Shown: positions 45,943 through 55,061 of the stretch, piece after piece
Layout of the letters: every line of letters begins with the position of its first letter
How positions within the stretch are numbered: position 1 is the stretch's first letter
Origin: an uncultured Shewanella sp.
GTDB taxonomy: Bacteria > Pseudomonadota > Gammaproteobacteria > Enterobacterales > Shewanellaceae
DNA length: 64,000 bases
NCBI RefSeq assembly: GCF_947501665.1
Contig: NZ_CANMWS010000030.1
Coordinates: forward strand, 1-64,000
Direction: 5' to 3'
Notes under the pieces: generated by a model
The model's database searches: none
Told to the model about the DNA's origin: nothing
What the model saw: the letters and a program-made list of their open reading frames with translations, nothing else
Translations under genes and position numbers: made by a program

Positions 45943-46414
45943 TGGGCAGTGAACACCTCGAGGATCCCTAGTTCTTTGTTATATGAAACGCAATAGCTTA
46001 TGGCCTCTTCCTGCAGAGTTTAAATACTGCAGGAAGAGGCCATAAGGTGAATAATGATTGAAATCAGCTCTTTTCGGTAAAAAGCATCTAATCAACCGTA
46101 TGCGTGCGGTACATTATTTTTTGTTTGGGTTTTGTTGCAATCCTATTTCATCACAACGGCCATCGCATAGCTTTTCTCATTCATCGAGATTATGTCAGCT
46201 TATAAAAAGAAAACTTGCTAAGTGGGTAGAATAATACAATGAGATTATTTTTAATAATTGATATATTTGTCAATTAGTTTGCACAATATTCAAGGTGATA
46301 TTAAAAATATTTTCTTACAAACCTGTATCTAAGCTAACTTAATCTTCATTAAATATATAGATTAATAATAGGTAAACTATAATTAATTTTCGTTAAGTTA
46401 AGAGGAAATAAACC
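45943..46414. other. Intergenic region after the ExbBD operon
   Basis: About 470 bases. The left part holds the large inverted repeat at 45997-46046; the right part is AT-rich and holds the promoter of the 60-residue peptide gene. No further gene was seen. Confidence 0.5.
45997..46046. repeat. Perfect 20-base inverted repeat
   Basis: CTTATGGCCTCTTCCTGCAG and its exact complement flank a ten-base AT loop. It lies 54 bases after the operon's last stop. There is no T run after it, so it may be a strong Rho-assisted end, a transcript-protecting hairpin, or the footprint of a palindromic element. Confidence 0.9.
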
Positions 46415-46597
46415 ATGAAATACTTAGCTGTTATCCCATTAATTTTAGTATTATTCAGTACATCAAGTATCGCAGTGCAAACTGATAATATAATGACTAC
46501 TCAAAAATCATTATCGATTCAAAGTCAAGGTGATTTAATCACTAATTCAACTGCTCAATATACAAAAGGGCCATGTCCTGCGCCGTTGAGTTGCTAA
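46415..46597 (+). CDS. Small secreted peptide, 60 residues
   Basis: The signal peptide (MKYLAVIPLILVLFSTSSIA) is followed by about 40 residues that are Thr/Ser/Gln-rich and end in GPCPAPLSC, with two Cys six apart that could close a small disulfide ring. AAGAGGAAAT, a good ribosome-binding site, lies just upstream of the ATG, and two hairpins follow the stop. The signal peptide, site and terminators argue that it is expressed. No family was recognised; possible roles include a signalling or bacteriocin-like peptide. Confidence 0.6.
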   Translation: MKYLAVIPLILVLFSTSSIAVQTDNIMTTQKSLSIQSQGDLITNSTAQYTKGPCPAPLSC

Positions 46598-46666
46598 ACA
46601 GGAGGTTTTCGTTATTATATAGCTATGTCGGTGTAATAATTGAGACATTATATTCAAAAATCAAAC

Positions 46667-46699
46667 CGTGCAGTAAAGCTCATTTAGTTTAACTGCACG
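46667..46699. terminator. Hairpin after the small peptide gene
   Basis: CGTGCAGTAAA pairs with TTTAACTGCACG (one bulged A) around a ten-base loop, about 70 bases after the peptide stop. Confidence 0.55.
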
Positions 46700-46712
46700 C
46701 TTAATGATAAAA

Positions 46713-46747
46713 TGTCATCGGCCTTCATCATATAGAAGGCTGTGACA
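46713..46747. terminator. Second hairpin between the peptide gene and the ABC operon
   Basis: TGTCA-TCG-GCCTTC pairs with GAAGGC-TG-TGACA around an eight-base loop, just beyond the end of the convergent ABC ATPase gene (14 bases after its stop on the minus strand). Confidence 0.55.
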
Positions 46748-46760
46748 TCTTATGACGAGG

Positions 46761-47651
46761 TTAAGAGAATAGCTTCTCTTCTAAGCGGCGGCCTTTGAGC
46801 AAGGATTTATATTGCCAGTTATGCTCATCAAATAAGGTGAATAAGGCGATTTCGATATTGGCTTTATTATGTTGAATAATAAATTCATTGTCTTGTTTTT
46901 GCTCGACACTATTGACTCCAGCTAAGGCTTTGATGGAGTCAATGAGTAAGGCAGCCTCACATTGACTCATGGTGAGTGTCAGGTAATTTTGCTGCTGGCT
47001 GTCATTCATGGAAACTGATTGACTGAGCTGGCCATTATCAAGATAGAGCACATGATCGCATAGTTTTTCCAGCTCATCGAGATTGTGAGAGCTGATCACA
47101 AAGGTGGTCTTGCTTGATTGCGATTTGACTAAATGGCGGATCACTTTGGCATTAGCCGGATCCAGTCCTGCTGTTGGCTCATCTAGCAAAACCAGCTCAG
47201 GTTCGCCAATTAAGGCTTGTGCAATAGACACGCGCTTGCTCATACCATGGCTTAAGGCTGTGGGCTTTTGATTGGCGCTGTCTCTTAGCCCCACGAGATC
47301 AAGCACGCGCAGTGCTTCTAGCTCAGCGGCAGTTTTGGAAAAACCTTGCAAGCGTGCAAATAAACTCAGCTGGGTAATAATACTTAGGTTGGGATCTAAG
47401 CTGGCATCTTGGGGTAAAGAGGCGACTTTACCCAGTAAAGCAGGGCTACCCGGCGCATGACCTAACAGGCTGATCTCACCGCTGCTTGGCTGAATATAGC
47501 CACATATGAGGCTAAAGAGTGTGGTTTTTCCTGCACCGTTAGGGCCAACAAGGGCAATGGGCTGACCTGCTTTTAGGTTGAGATTAACCTGATTAAGGGC
47601 ACGTTTACTGGCATATTGTTTGCTGAGGTTATGGCATTGGATCAAGCTCAT
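46761..47651 (-). CDS. ABC transporter ATPase
   Basis: 296 residues from the ATG at 47651, which overlaps the permease stop by four bases; the frame is open further upstream inside the permease gene. Walker A GPNGAGKTTLF, signature LSHGMSKRVSIAQAL (a variant of LSGGQ), Walker B ELVLLDEPTAGLDP and the H-loop VISSHNLDEL are all present, and a C-terminal extension of about 80 residues follows. With a six-helix permease next to it, it forms an ABC-2-type exporter or membrane-remodelling unit. The substrate is unknown. Confidence 0.93.
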   Translation of the reverse strand: MSLIQCHNLSKQYASKRALNQVNLNLKAGQPIALVGPNGAGKTTLFSLICGYIQPSSGEISLLGHAPGSPALLGKVASLPQDASLDPNLSIITQLSLFARLQGFSKTAAELEALRVLDLVGLRDSANQKPTALSHGMSKRVSIAQALIGEPELVLLDEPTAGLDPANAKVIRHLVKSQSSKTTFVISSHNLDELEKLCDHVLYLDNGQLSQSVSMNDSQQQNYLTLTMSQCEAALLIDSIKALAGVNSVEQKQDNEFIIQHNKANIEIALFTLFDEHNWQYKSLLKGRRLEEKLFS

Positions 47652-48478
47652 ATTGCACTCCGTTTCATATAAAGGCGACCCAGAGTCAATAATACTAGGG
47701 TTTGTAATAACGGCATGGGCGCATAAACAAAACTCCCCACGCCATGCGTGTTGATCATCTGTGAGAGTTGAGCGCCAGGCAGAACCCATTGCAGTGCAGC
47801 AATGATGTTGGGACTATCGCTGAAAAAACTGCTAACAATGAATAATAAGGCCCACAGGAGAATGGCGTAAATTGTGGCCTGTTTTGATGAGTTGGCATAG
47901 AGGGATAATATCCCCATTAAGGCTGTGTAAGGCATTAATACAATAATGATATTGATACTGGCGAATAGCCCAGACGTGAGTGCGGGAAGCAATAAACTGG
48001 TATCACGGCTCACGCTGAGTAAAATGGTTGCCGCCACAGTGATGAGCAGCAAAAGGACTTGGATTAACAGGCTACCTAAAAAACGCCCAAAGTAGAGGCT
48101 GTCGCGACTGGTGCGAAGGGCCAAAAAGCGAAATCCCCCTCGGCTCTTATCTGATGCGAATTGATCGGCAGCCACAGAAATACTAAACAGAGGAAAAATA
48201 AACAGCGCGATGACCCAAAAAATGGCCATTTCGGCAACTTTCCAACTAAAAAGTTGATCTAATGAGCCTTCACCGAATAAATTAATGAGTAACTGCCTAA
48301 TACTGGGATCGAGTAAATAATCTGATGCATCTTTAATTGGATACAATAAAATCAGTAACCAGATTAAGGAAAAGGCGGCAATGGCGATAAGACCTCGTGT
48401 ATTGAAGAGCATTTTCTTGACTTCAAATAAGGCAATAATGGCGGTATTGTGTACCTGACTGGGAGCGGCATTATTCAA
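47648..48478 (-). CDS. ABC-2 type transporter permease
   Basis: 276 residues with about six membrane helices: an N-terminal helix (LIAIAAFSLIWLLILLY), then FWVIALFIFPLFSISVA followed by the ADQFASDKSRGGFRFLALRTSRDSLYFGRF loop typical of ABC-2 exporters, and three more helices. It sits upstream of and overlaps its ATPase gene. NosY/CcmB-like relatives handle proteins or lipids, but no specific assignment is possible. Confidence 0.85.
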   Translation of the reverse strand: MNNAAPSQVHNTAIIALFEVKKMLFNTRGLIAIAAFSLIWLLILLYPIKDASDYLLDPSIRQLLINLFGEGSLDQLFSWKVAEMAIFWVIALFIFPLFSISVAADQFASDKSRGGFRFLALRTSRDSLYFGRFLGSLLIQVLLLLITVAATILLSVSRDTSLLLPALTSGLFASINIIIVLMPYTALMGILSLYANSSKQATIYAILLWALLFIVSSFFSDSPNIIAALQWVLPGAQLSQMINTHGVGSFVYAPMPLLQTLVLLTLGRLYMKRSAI

Positions 48479-48547
48479 GGTGAGACTCTCTTCTTATTTA
48501 GGGTTAATAGCATGAAGTGGCCTATGTTTTTGTGTGAATTGATAGAG

Positions 48548-49267
48548 TCAGTCAAGAAGATCCGCAAGGGCGGTTTTCAATCTATCGACTTCTTGTTCTA
48601 ATAAACTGACACGTTCAACTAACTGCTTGTATTCAAGATTGCTGTGTTGGCTGGTGTTTACTTCTTTTTGATGTGAATCGGGGCCTGTATTGGGTTGCCC
48701 GTCTATTTGAGCCTGATGTTGTGACTGAGAGGAAACTTGATGACTTGTTTGTTCAACGGCATGATGAACAGGCGTAAAACATTCATCAAAGCGGGCTTCG
48801 CGTTTTCCTGGCTCTTTGGCTAATTGTGTGACTAATGTGGGGCTGTGCTGAGCCAGCAGGCGTAGGGTATGTTCGACTTCAGTAACATCGCTAAAAGCGT
48901 GTAATCGATTACTGCGGGTTCTCAGCTCGCCTGGGGTTTGAGGGCCGCGTAATAATAATAAACAAATAATGGCCACTTGCGCTGGACTGAATTGCAGATC
49001 GCTAAATTCAGTATTACAAAAGCGATGTTTATATTTTATTACTCTGCTTCCAAAGCCGGATTGCTCAGAAATAAGACGTTTTTTGTTGAGACTATCAATG
49101 CCTGCTTGTGTTTCTGTTTCAGTCAAAGCAAGCACAGGTGAGCGGCTGGATTTTTGGTTGCAGCCTAAGGTGAGCGAGTTTAATGACAGTGGGTATTGCT
49201 CAGGTGTCGTGATTTCTTTTTCTAACAGTACCCCAATAATCCTCGCTTCAAGTGGCGTGAGTTCCAT
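48548..49267 (-). CDS. yceH: YceH family protein (DUF480)
   Basis: 239 residues. MELTPLEARIIGVLLEKEITTPEQYPLSLNSLTLGCNQKS is diagnostic for the family, and two winged-helix-like halves follow (TPGELRTRSNRLHAF). After residue 160 there is a Gln/Ser/His-rich linker, then a C-terminal coiled coil (LVERVSLLEQEVDRLKTAL). The cellular role is not established. It lies 69 bases upstream of the ABC permease gene, on the same strand. Confidence 0.9.
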   Translation of the reverse strand: MELTPLEARIIGVLLEKEITTPEQYPLSLNSLTLGCNQKSSRSPVLALTETETQAGIDSLNKKRLISEQSGFGSRVIKYKHRFCNTEFSDLQFSPAQVAIICLLLLRGPQTPGELRTRSNRLHAFSDVTEVEHTLRLLAQHSPTLVTQLAKEPGKREARFDECFTPVHHAVEQTSHQVSSQSQHQAQIDGQPNTGPDSHQKEVNTSQHSNLEYKQLVERVSLLEQEVDRLKTALADLLD

Positions 49268-49458
49268 ATATCGCTCCTATTTATCGCTATCGCATTTGGG
49301 ATGTTAGCTTGTTTATAGCAGAGCTATGAATGAAATCCTAGTAAGAATTGTTAGTCGGCGTCGTTGTGGTGGTTTTGTGTGCTTTAAATGAAGGGAAGAC
49401 ATTGTGCGTTACAAGCACAATGTCAAATAGGTAAAATAGGCTCTATGAAGTATAAGCC

Positions 49459-50292
49459 TTATTTAATCAGCCTAATACCATCGCTATCGAGAGTAATTTG
49501 TTGCTGTTTATATAAAGCACCAATACTCTTTTTAAAGGCTTTTTTACTCATGGCTAATTGCGCATAAATGTCTTCAGCTTGGGTTTTATCGGTGAGTGGC
49601 AAAAAGCCATCAGCTTGTTTTAACTTAAATAAAATGGTGGTGGCATGCTTATCTAATTCTGCTTTGGCCCCTTTTTGTAAAATAAGGTCAATCTTACCGT
49701 CACTGCGTACGTGTTTAACAAAACCTTTTAGCTTTTGGCCAAATTTTAGCGGTTGAAACACTTCATTTTTATAAATCACACCCCAATGGGCATGATTGAC
49801 AATGGCTTTATAGCCTAGATCGGTGGTGCCGCCGATGATCAAATCCACTTCTTGTCCTGTGCCATAGCGAGGCTCCGTTAAATCAAGAAATTTATCGACT
49901 TTGGATGAGGCGACAATGCGCTCATCAACACTGCTTTGATAAACATGCACTAAATAAGAACGGTCTGCTTCAATTTCTTTGTGTTGCTCACCAAAAGGCA
50001 GCAGCAGATCTTTTTCGAGTCCCCAATCTAAGAAGGCACCAAACTGACCGATTTCAACGGCTTTTAAATAGGCAAATTGACCCACCTGTGCACGGGGACG
50101 TTTGGTGGTAGCGATAATCATATCTTTAGAGTCTAAGTAAAGAAATACACTCACTTTATCGCCTATCTCACACTCCTTTGGCGTGACCTTGCGAGGAAGT
50201 AAAACCTGACCGAGTTCTTGTGCATTTAAATAGACACCGAAATCGACTTTTTTTACGACTTCAAGGGTGCAGGTTTGACCTATTTGGATCAT
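49459..50292 (-). CDS. S1-domain RNA-binding protein, CvfB/YitL family
   Basis: 277 residues from the ATG at 50292. Several OB-fold S1 units (LEVVKKVDFGVYLNAQELGQVLLP; LKAVEIGQFGAFLDWGLEKDLLLP; YKAIVNHAHWGVIYKNEVF; LKGFVKHVRSDGKIDLIL) are followed by a winged-helix end (SKKAFKKSIGALYKQQQI). This is the CvfB architecture. Members bind RNA and influence virulence or growth in Gram-positives; their role in gammaproteobacteria is unclear. It lies alone. Confidence 0.88.
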   Translation of the reverse strand: MIQIGQTCTLEVVKKVDFGVYLNAQELGQVLLPRKVTPKECEIGDKVSVFLYLDSKDMIIATTKRPRAQVGQFAYLKAVEIGQFGAFLDWGLEKDLLLPFGEQHKEIEADRSYLVHVYQSSVDERIVASSKVDKFLDLTEPRYGTGQEVDLIIGGTTDLGYKAIVNHAHWGVIYKNEVFQPLKFGQKLKGFVKHVRSDGKIDLILQKGAKAELDKHATTILFKLKQADGFLPLTDKTQAEDIYAQLAMSKKAFKKSIGALYKQQQITLDSDGIRLIK

Positions 50293-51042
50293 GGGATTCT
50301 CAACTTTAAAAAAGGGATGTAAAAAGATACAGTTTATTTGGAGCGAGTATATACCCAAGCCTCTTGAAGATCCATGTTTTCTGAGCCAGTAAAAATGCGC
50401 AATTTAAGGTGCGTTTTCTTTAAAATAAGGGATCGGAATGACGATTGTTTTATAAGATGGTGCAACTTCGATGCAAACATTTTTACGGACTCCCAAAGGG
50501 CAGGTTTAAAACACATTTATACCGCGTTATTGAACATTAACTGAGAATAACTAAGCTATCAGTTCAATGCCTTGCCTAAACGCGTTTTAATTCCTACAGA
50601 ACCTCGCATCTTCAAATGGCTTGGGTATAAAAGAAAAGTAAGGTGCAAGTCTTGTTTTAAGCTTGCTTTATTTGACATTGCGAGGTTTAATTGCGTTTTT
50701 TTGTCAGTGTCGTGTTTTTTCGAAATATTTGACGGAGGATGGGATGGGCTCCGTTATACTGAGTACCGCCTATTACACGGCATCGTCATTCGCTAATCAT
50801 CGTCCGTTAAATGAGCTTTTATGTTGAAAACGTGTGTTGGATGATGTGGTTGATGAACGCTGAAAACAGACATCTTGAAGTGGCGTATACTGTAATTTAT
50901 TGAGCGCTTGAAAGGCGTTGATTAAGAATAAAGAATAAAATGAGGTCTCTTTGGATTACCGCCATAGAGAGAAAAGGCCAGTGATCTGTTTGTGTAGAGT
51001 AGAGAACTGAATTGAAGTCGGCAATAGTCAGGTTAGAAGAAT
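50293..51042. other. Intergenic region upstream of speA, with a candidate MITE
   Basis: About 750 bases without a credible gene. The left 280 bases are bounded by an imperfect inverted repeat (see the mobile element entry); the remainder is the speA upstream region, with a long leader possible. Confidence 0.5.
50350..50629. mobile_element. Candidate MITE bounded by 24-base imperfect inverted repeats
   Basis: TATACCCAAGCCTCTTGAAGATCC at 50350-50373 and the inverted GCATCTTCAAATGGCTTGGGTATA at 50606-50629 match at about 20 of 24 positions, with TA at the outer ends. The 280 bases between encode no protein. Short, AT-rich, non-coding elements with such ends are typical of MITEs mobilised by a transposase elsewhere. 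Confidence 0.5.
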
Positions 51043-52956
51043 ATGAACAATTGGTCCATTGATGATGCGCGGTCCTTGTATAACGTCAATTATTGGAGTC
51101 AAAGCTTTTACGGCATAAGCGAAACAGGTGAAGTGACAGTGTCGCCGGATCTGGCCCATCCTGAGTTTAAAATTGGGTTGAATGAGCTGACTCAAAATTT
51201 AGTTAAAGCGGGGGTGGCGTTGCCTGTTTTAGTCAGGTTTCCACAGATTTTACATCATAGGGTGCACAGCTTATGCCAAGCCTTTAATCAAGCCATACAA
51301 AAATACCAATATGATGCTGATTATTTGTTGGTGTATCCCATTAAAGTCAATCAGCAACAAGCGGTTGTAGAAGAAATTCTGGCCAGCCAAAAAAGTAAAG
51401 AAGTGCCACAATTGGGCTTAGAGGCTGGCAGTAAGCCTGAGTTGATGGCGGTATTGGCCATGGCACAAAAAGCCAGTTCGGTGATTATTTGTAATGGCTA
51501 TAAAGATAAAGAATATATTCGTCTGGCTTTAATTGGTGAAAAGCTTGGCCACCAAGTGTATATCGTGCTTGAAAAAATGTCAGAGCTTAAAATGGTGTTG
51601 GAAGAAGCGAAAGATTTAGGTGTCACGCCGCGTTTAGGGTTGCGCGTTCGCTTAGCCTTTCAAGGAAAAGGTAAGTGGCAAGCCAGCGGAGGAGAGAAGT
51701 CTAAATTTGGCTTATCAGCCGCCCAAGTACTCAACGTGATCAATGAGCTGAAAACACAAGACATGTTGTCTTCGTTACAACTTTTGCATTTTCATTTAGG
51801 CTCACAAATCGCCAATATTCGTGATATTCGCCAAGGCGTGGGTGAAGCGGGACGTTTTTATTGCGAGTTGATGAAACTGGGCGCGCAGGTGCAGTGTTTC
51901 GACGTGGGCGGTGGATTGGCTGTTGATTATGATGGCACTCGAAGCCAAAGTGCAAACTCGATGAATTATGGTTTAACTGAGTATGCGAATAATATTGTCA
52001 GTGTGCTGACGGATATTTGTAATGAATATGAGCAGCCCATGCCACGAATTATTTCTGAGTCTGGCCGATATTTAACGGCGCATCATGCTGTGCTTATCAC
52101 GGATGTGATTGGTACAGAAACTTATCAGCCAGAAGTCATTGAGCCGCCACATCCTGATTCACCGCAATTATTACACAATATGTGGGAGTCATGGACTGAG
52201 GTGAGTGGCAAGGCCGATCAACGGGCTTTGATTGAAATTTTTCATGATTGTCAGAGTGATTTAACCGAAGTGCATTCCTTGTTTTCACTGGGGCAAATTG
52301 GTTTGATTGAGCGGGCTTGGGCAGAGCAAGTTAACTTGCGAGTGTGTCATGAATTGCGTGACAACATGAGCACTAAGTATCGTTTTCATCGACCGATTAT
52401 CGATGAACTTAATGAGAAATTAGCCGATAAATTTTTTGTGAACTTTTCGTTGTTTCAATCCTTACCGGATGCGTGGGGAATTGATCAAGTTTTCCCTATT
52501 TTGCCCCTAAGTGGACTGGATAAAGTGCCAGAACGGCGAGCGGTTATGTTAGATATCACCTGTGATTCTGACGGCACAGTCGATCAATTTGTGGATGGTC
52601 AAGGCATTGAAACCACCTTACCTGTACCCACATGGAGTGAACAAAGCCCTTATTTTATGGGCTTTTTCTTGGTCGGTGCTTATCAAGAAATTTTAGGAGA
52701 CATGCATAATTTATTTGGTGATACTCATTCTACCGTCGTACGTCTCGATGATGCAGGCCAAGTGGATATTGAGTCAGTATTGGCAGGAGATACTGTGGCG
52801 GATGTTTTAAAATACGTGAATCTTGATCCCTTATCTTTTATGCAAACTTATGAAGATTTAGTCCATCAGCATATCGATGAGGCTGAGCGCGTGGATATTT
52901 TAAAAGAATTGCAGTTAGGGCTTGAAGGTTACACGTATTTAGAGGATTTTTCTTAA
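51043..52956 (+). CDS. speA: Biosynthetic arginine decarboxylase
   Basis: 637 residues, the usual length of the PLP-dependent SpeA (E. coli about 658). It converts arginine to agmatine. Seen: the PLP-lysine segment LLVYPIKVNQQQAVVEEI, the GLEAGSKPELMAVLA block, the phosphate-binding QCFDVGGGLAVDYDGTRS, the active-site Cys region CDSDGTVDQF, and the long interdomain insert. It begins a polyamine group: the AdoMet decarboxylase and agmatinase genes follow on the same strand. Confidence 0.97.
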   Translation: MNNWSIDDARSLYNVNYWSQSFYGISETGEVTVSPDLAHPEFKIGLNELTQNLVKAGVALPVLVRFPQILHHRVHSLCQAFNQAIQKYQYDADYLLVYPIKVNQQQAVVEEILASQKSKEVPQLGLEAGSKPELMAVLAMAQKASSVIICNGYKDKEYIRLALIGEKLGHQVYIVLEKMSELKMVLEEAKDLGVTPRLGLRVRLAFQGKGKWQASGGEKSKFGLSAAQVLNVINELKTQDMLSSLQLLHFHLGSQIANIRDIRQGVGEAGRFYCELMKLGAQVQCFDVGGGLAVDYDGTRSQSANSMNYGLTEYANNIVSVLTDICNEYEQPMPRIISESGRYLTAHHAVLITDVIGTETYQPEVIEPPHPDSPQLLHNMWESWTEVSGKADQRALIEIFHDCQSDLTEVHSLFSLGQIGLIERAWAEQVNLRVCHELRDNMSTKYRFHRPIIDELNEKLADKFFVNFSLFQSLPDAWGIDQVFPILPLSGLDKVPERRAVMLDITCDSDGTVDQFVDGQGIETTLPVPTWSEQSPYFMGFFLVGAYQEILGDMHNLFGDTHSTVVRLDDAGQVDIESVLAGDTVADVLKYVNLDPLSFMQTYEDLVHQHIDEAERVDILKELQLGLEGYTYLEDFS

Positions 52957-53070
52957 ACAAATCTCTTGGCCATTTTTCGATGCTGATGACCATCGATATT
53001 CAAGGGGCAAATTAATTCTTGTGCCCTTGAATAAGGTGTATCAAGCTAAAGGGAGTGAATAACCTGCAAT

Positions 53071-53994
53071 ATGTTTTTTGAAGGAACAGAGAAAAAGATA
53101 ACGGTTAGAGTGTCTGATAAGTCTCCCTCATTGCGACGGTTGGACTGCTGTTTTTGGGCTCGATTGGTGTCCTTTGCAGGGGCAAATATACTGTCTCAAA
53201 TCAGTACCACTCAATGTGATGCTTACTTACTCAGTGAGTCGAGCTTATTTGTATGGGATAAACACTTTTTAATGTTAACTTGTGGTGACAGCACCTTAGT
53301 TGACAGTTTGAAGCATTTTATCACCCAAGTGGATGCAGATGCTGTGATCAAGGTGCGCTACTTTCGTCGCAATGAATTTATGCCAGCGTTACAACAGCAA
53401 CATTTTTTTGAAGATGTTAAGCATATTGAACAAATAATGGTGGGTCAATCCTATCGCATTGGCCATTTAGACAGTCATCATCAATATGTTTTTAGTGCCA
53501 ATCAGGCTCTTGAACAACGTCCTGTTATGGGCTGTGAACTGGTGATGTATCATATTCAAGGGGAGTTTGCGACTAACCTTCGCAGTGGTAGTGTTACTGC
53601 TGAAGACATTCGTGCTCGGCTGGGGGGGGCGCAACTCTTTATTGATTTTGAGATTGACGATCATTGCTTTTCACCTAGTGGCTATTCCATCAACGGAGTG
53701 TGTGCTGCGCACTATTTTACTATACACATTACCCCGCAAGCGCAAAGTTCGTATGTGAGTTTTGAGACCAATCTTGACGATACTCATTATTCGGTGATGG
53801 TGGCGCATTTATTATCGCTATTTTCACCTAAAAAATGGGACGTGTTGACTTATAATGTGGAATTTGCATTGCAGACGAGAGAGCCCGCGTTTTGTGTGAT
53901 GCAAAGTCAATTAGCTCTTTCACACAACGAAAAGCTATTTTTTTATCAATATCAAGTGAATAATACTGAAGTCTTTCGGCCCTACGCGCTATAA
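53071..53994 (+). CDS. speD: S-adenosylmethionine decarboxylase, PF01536 (eukaryote-like) class
   Basis: 307 residues. Unlike the short bacterial SpeD, it matches the eukaryotic AdoMetDC fold: FFEGTEK at the start (Glu4 and Glu7 correspond to human Glu8 and Glu11), the self-cleavage site LLSESSLFV with the pyruvoyl-forming Ser57 after Glu56, LTCGDSTLV with the active-site Cys, and SGYSINGV ... YFTIHITPQAQSSYVSFETN. It makes decarboxylated AdoMet for spermidine synthesis. No spermidine synthase gene is in the window. Confidence 0.92.
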   Translation: MFFEGTEKKITVRVSDKSPSLRRLDCCFWARLVSFAGANILSQISTTQCDAYLLSESSLFVWDKHFLMLTCGDSTLVDSLKHFITQVDADAVIKVRYFRRNEFMPALQQQHFFEDVKHIEQIMVGQSYRIGHLDSHHQYVFSANQALEQRPVMGCELVMYHIQGEFATNLRSGSVTAEDIRARLGGAQLFIDFEIDDHCFSPSGYSINGVCAAHYFTIHITPQAQSSYVSFETNLDDTHYSVMVAHLLSLFSPKKWDVLTYNVEFALQTREPAFCVMQSQLALSHNEKLFFYQYQVNNTEVFRPYAL

Positions 53995-54087
53995 TAGTGA
54001 GGCCGATATTGAGGCGGAGCCCTTTATTTAAGGACGCTGTTTTTATTCCAAAGCTTGATATGTATTTGTATTATTTTTGGAGATGTT

Positions 54088-55023
54088 ATGACCACCATTG
54101 CTGATAAAGCAGATTATTCTTTGTATTCAAATGCATTTGGCTATTTACGGCAACCATTAGATTTTAATCCTCTTGCGAGCCATGCTGATGTGGTGGTGCT
54201 AGGGCTACCTTTTGATATGGCGACAACTGGGCGTTCGGGTGGGCGAATGGGACCAGGTGCGATTCGTCAAGCCTCAGTGAATTTGGCTTGGGAAGAAAAG
54301 CGTTGGCCATGGCATTTTAATTTGTGTGAACATATTAATATTGTGGATGCAGGTGATTTGGTTTATGACTGTGGTGATGCGGAAGATTTTACCACGCGTG
54401 TGGAGCAGTTTGCGTCCAATATTGTCGATTCTGGCAAAGCGTTATTGAGTTTTGGTGGGGATCATTTTGTGACCTTACCTTTGTTGAGAGCACATTATAA
54501 AAAACATGGAAAAATGGCGTTATTACATTTTGATGCTCATACCGATACTTATAGCCAAGGTAGCCGATATGATCATGGTACTATGTTTTATCATGCCCCT
54601 AAAGAGGGGATTATTGATGCAGAGCATTCAGTGCAAATCGGGATCCGTACTGAATACGATAAGCAAAATCATGCTTTTAATGTGATTGATGCGGCGATGG
54701 CCAATGATCTTAGCGTGGATGATATTGTTTCTCAAATTAAAGCGTGTATTGGCAATCGTCCTTTATATATCACTTTTGATATAGACTGTTTAGATCCGGC
54801 TTTTGCCCCCGGTACAGGGACACCTGTTTGTGGTGGATTAACCAGTGATAAAGCCCTTAAAATTATTCGCAGTTTAAAAGACATGAATATTGTCGGTATG
54901 GATGTAGTTGAAGTGGCGCCAGCCTATGACAGCAGTGACATTACTGCATTAGCGGGGGCGACATTAGGGTTAGAAATGCTGCATGTTTGGGCTTGCAGTA
55001 ATGGTAAAGTGATTGAAAAATAA
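54088..55023 (+). CDS. speB: Agmatinase
   Basis: 311 residues from the ATG at 54088, eight bases after GGAG. Ureohydrolase signatures with the manganese ligands: SFGGDHFVTLPLL, HFDAHTDTY and SFDIDCLDPAFAPGTGTP-like (ITFDIDCLDPAFAPG). It converts agmatine to putrescine and urea, the step after SpeA. With speA and speD on the same strand, this gives the arginine-agmatine-putrescine branch of polyamine synthesis. Confidence 0.95.
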   Translation: MTTIADKADYSLYSNAFGYLRQPLDFNPLASHADVVVLGLPFDMATTGRSGGRMGPGAIRQASVNLAWEEKRWPWHFNLCEHINIVDAGDLVYDCGDAEDFTTRVEQFASNIVDSGKALLSFGGDHFVTLPLLRAHYKKHGKMALLHFDAHTDTYSQGSRYDHGTMFYHAPKEGIIDAEHSVQIGIRTEYDKQNHAFNVIDAAMANDLSVDDIVSQIKACIGNRPLYITFDIDCLDPAFAPGTGTPVCGGLTSDKALKIIRSLKDMNIVGMDVVEVAPAYDSSDITALAGATLGLEMLHVWACSNGKVIEK

Positions 55024-55061
55024 TATCAATGTGACTGCGATGAATATGAGGGATTGGGTTA

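Noticed and set aside
50572..50796. Plus-strand frame of 74 codons upstream of speA
   Set aside because: Crosses the inverted-repeat end of the candidate MITE; no ribosome-binding site or recognisable product.
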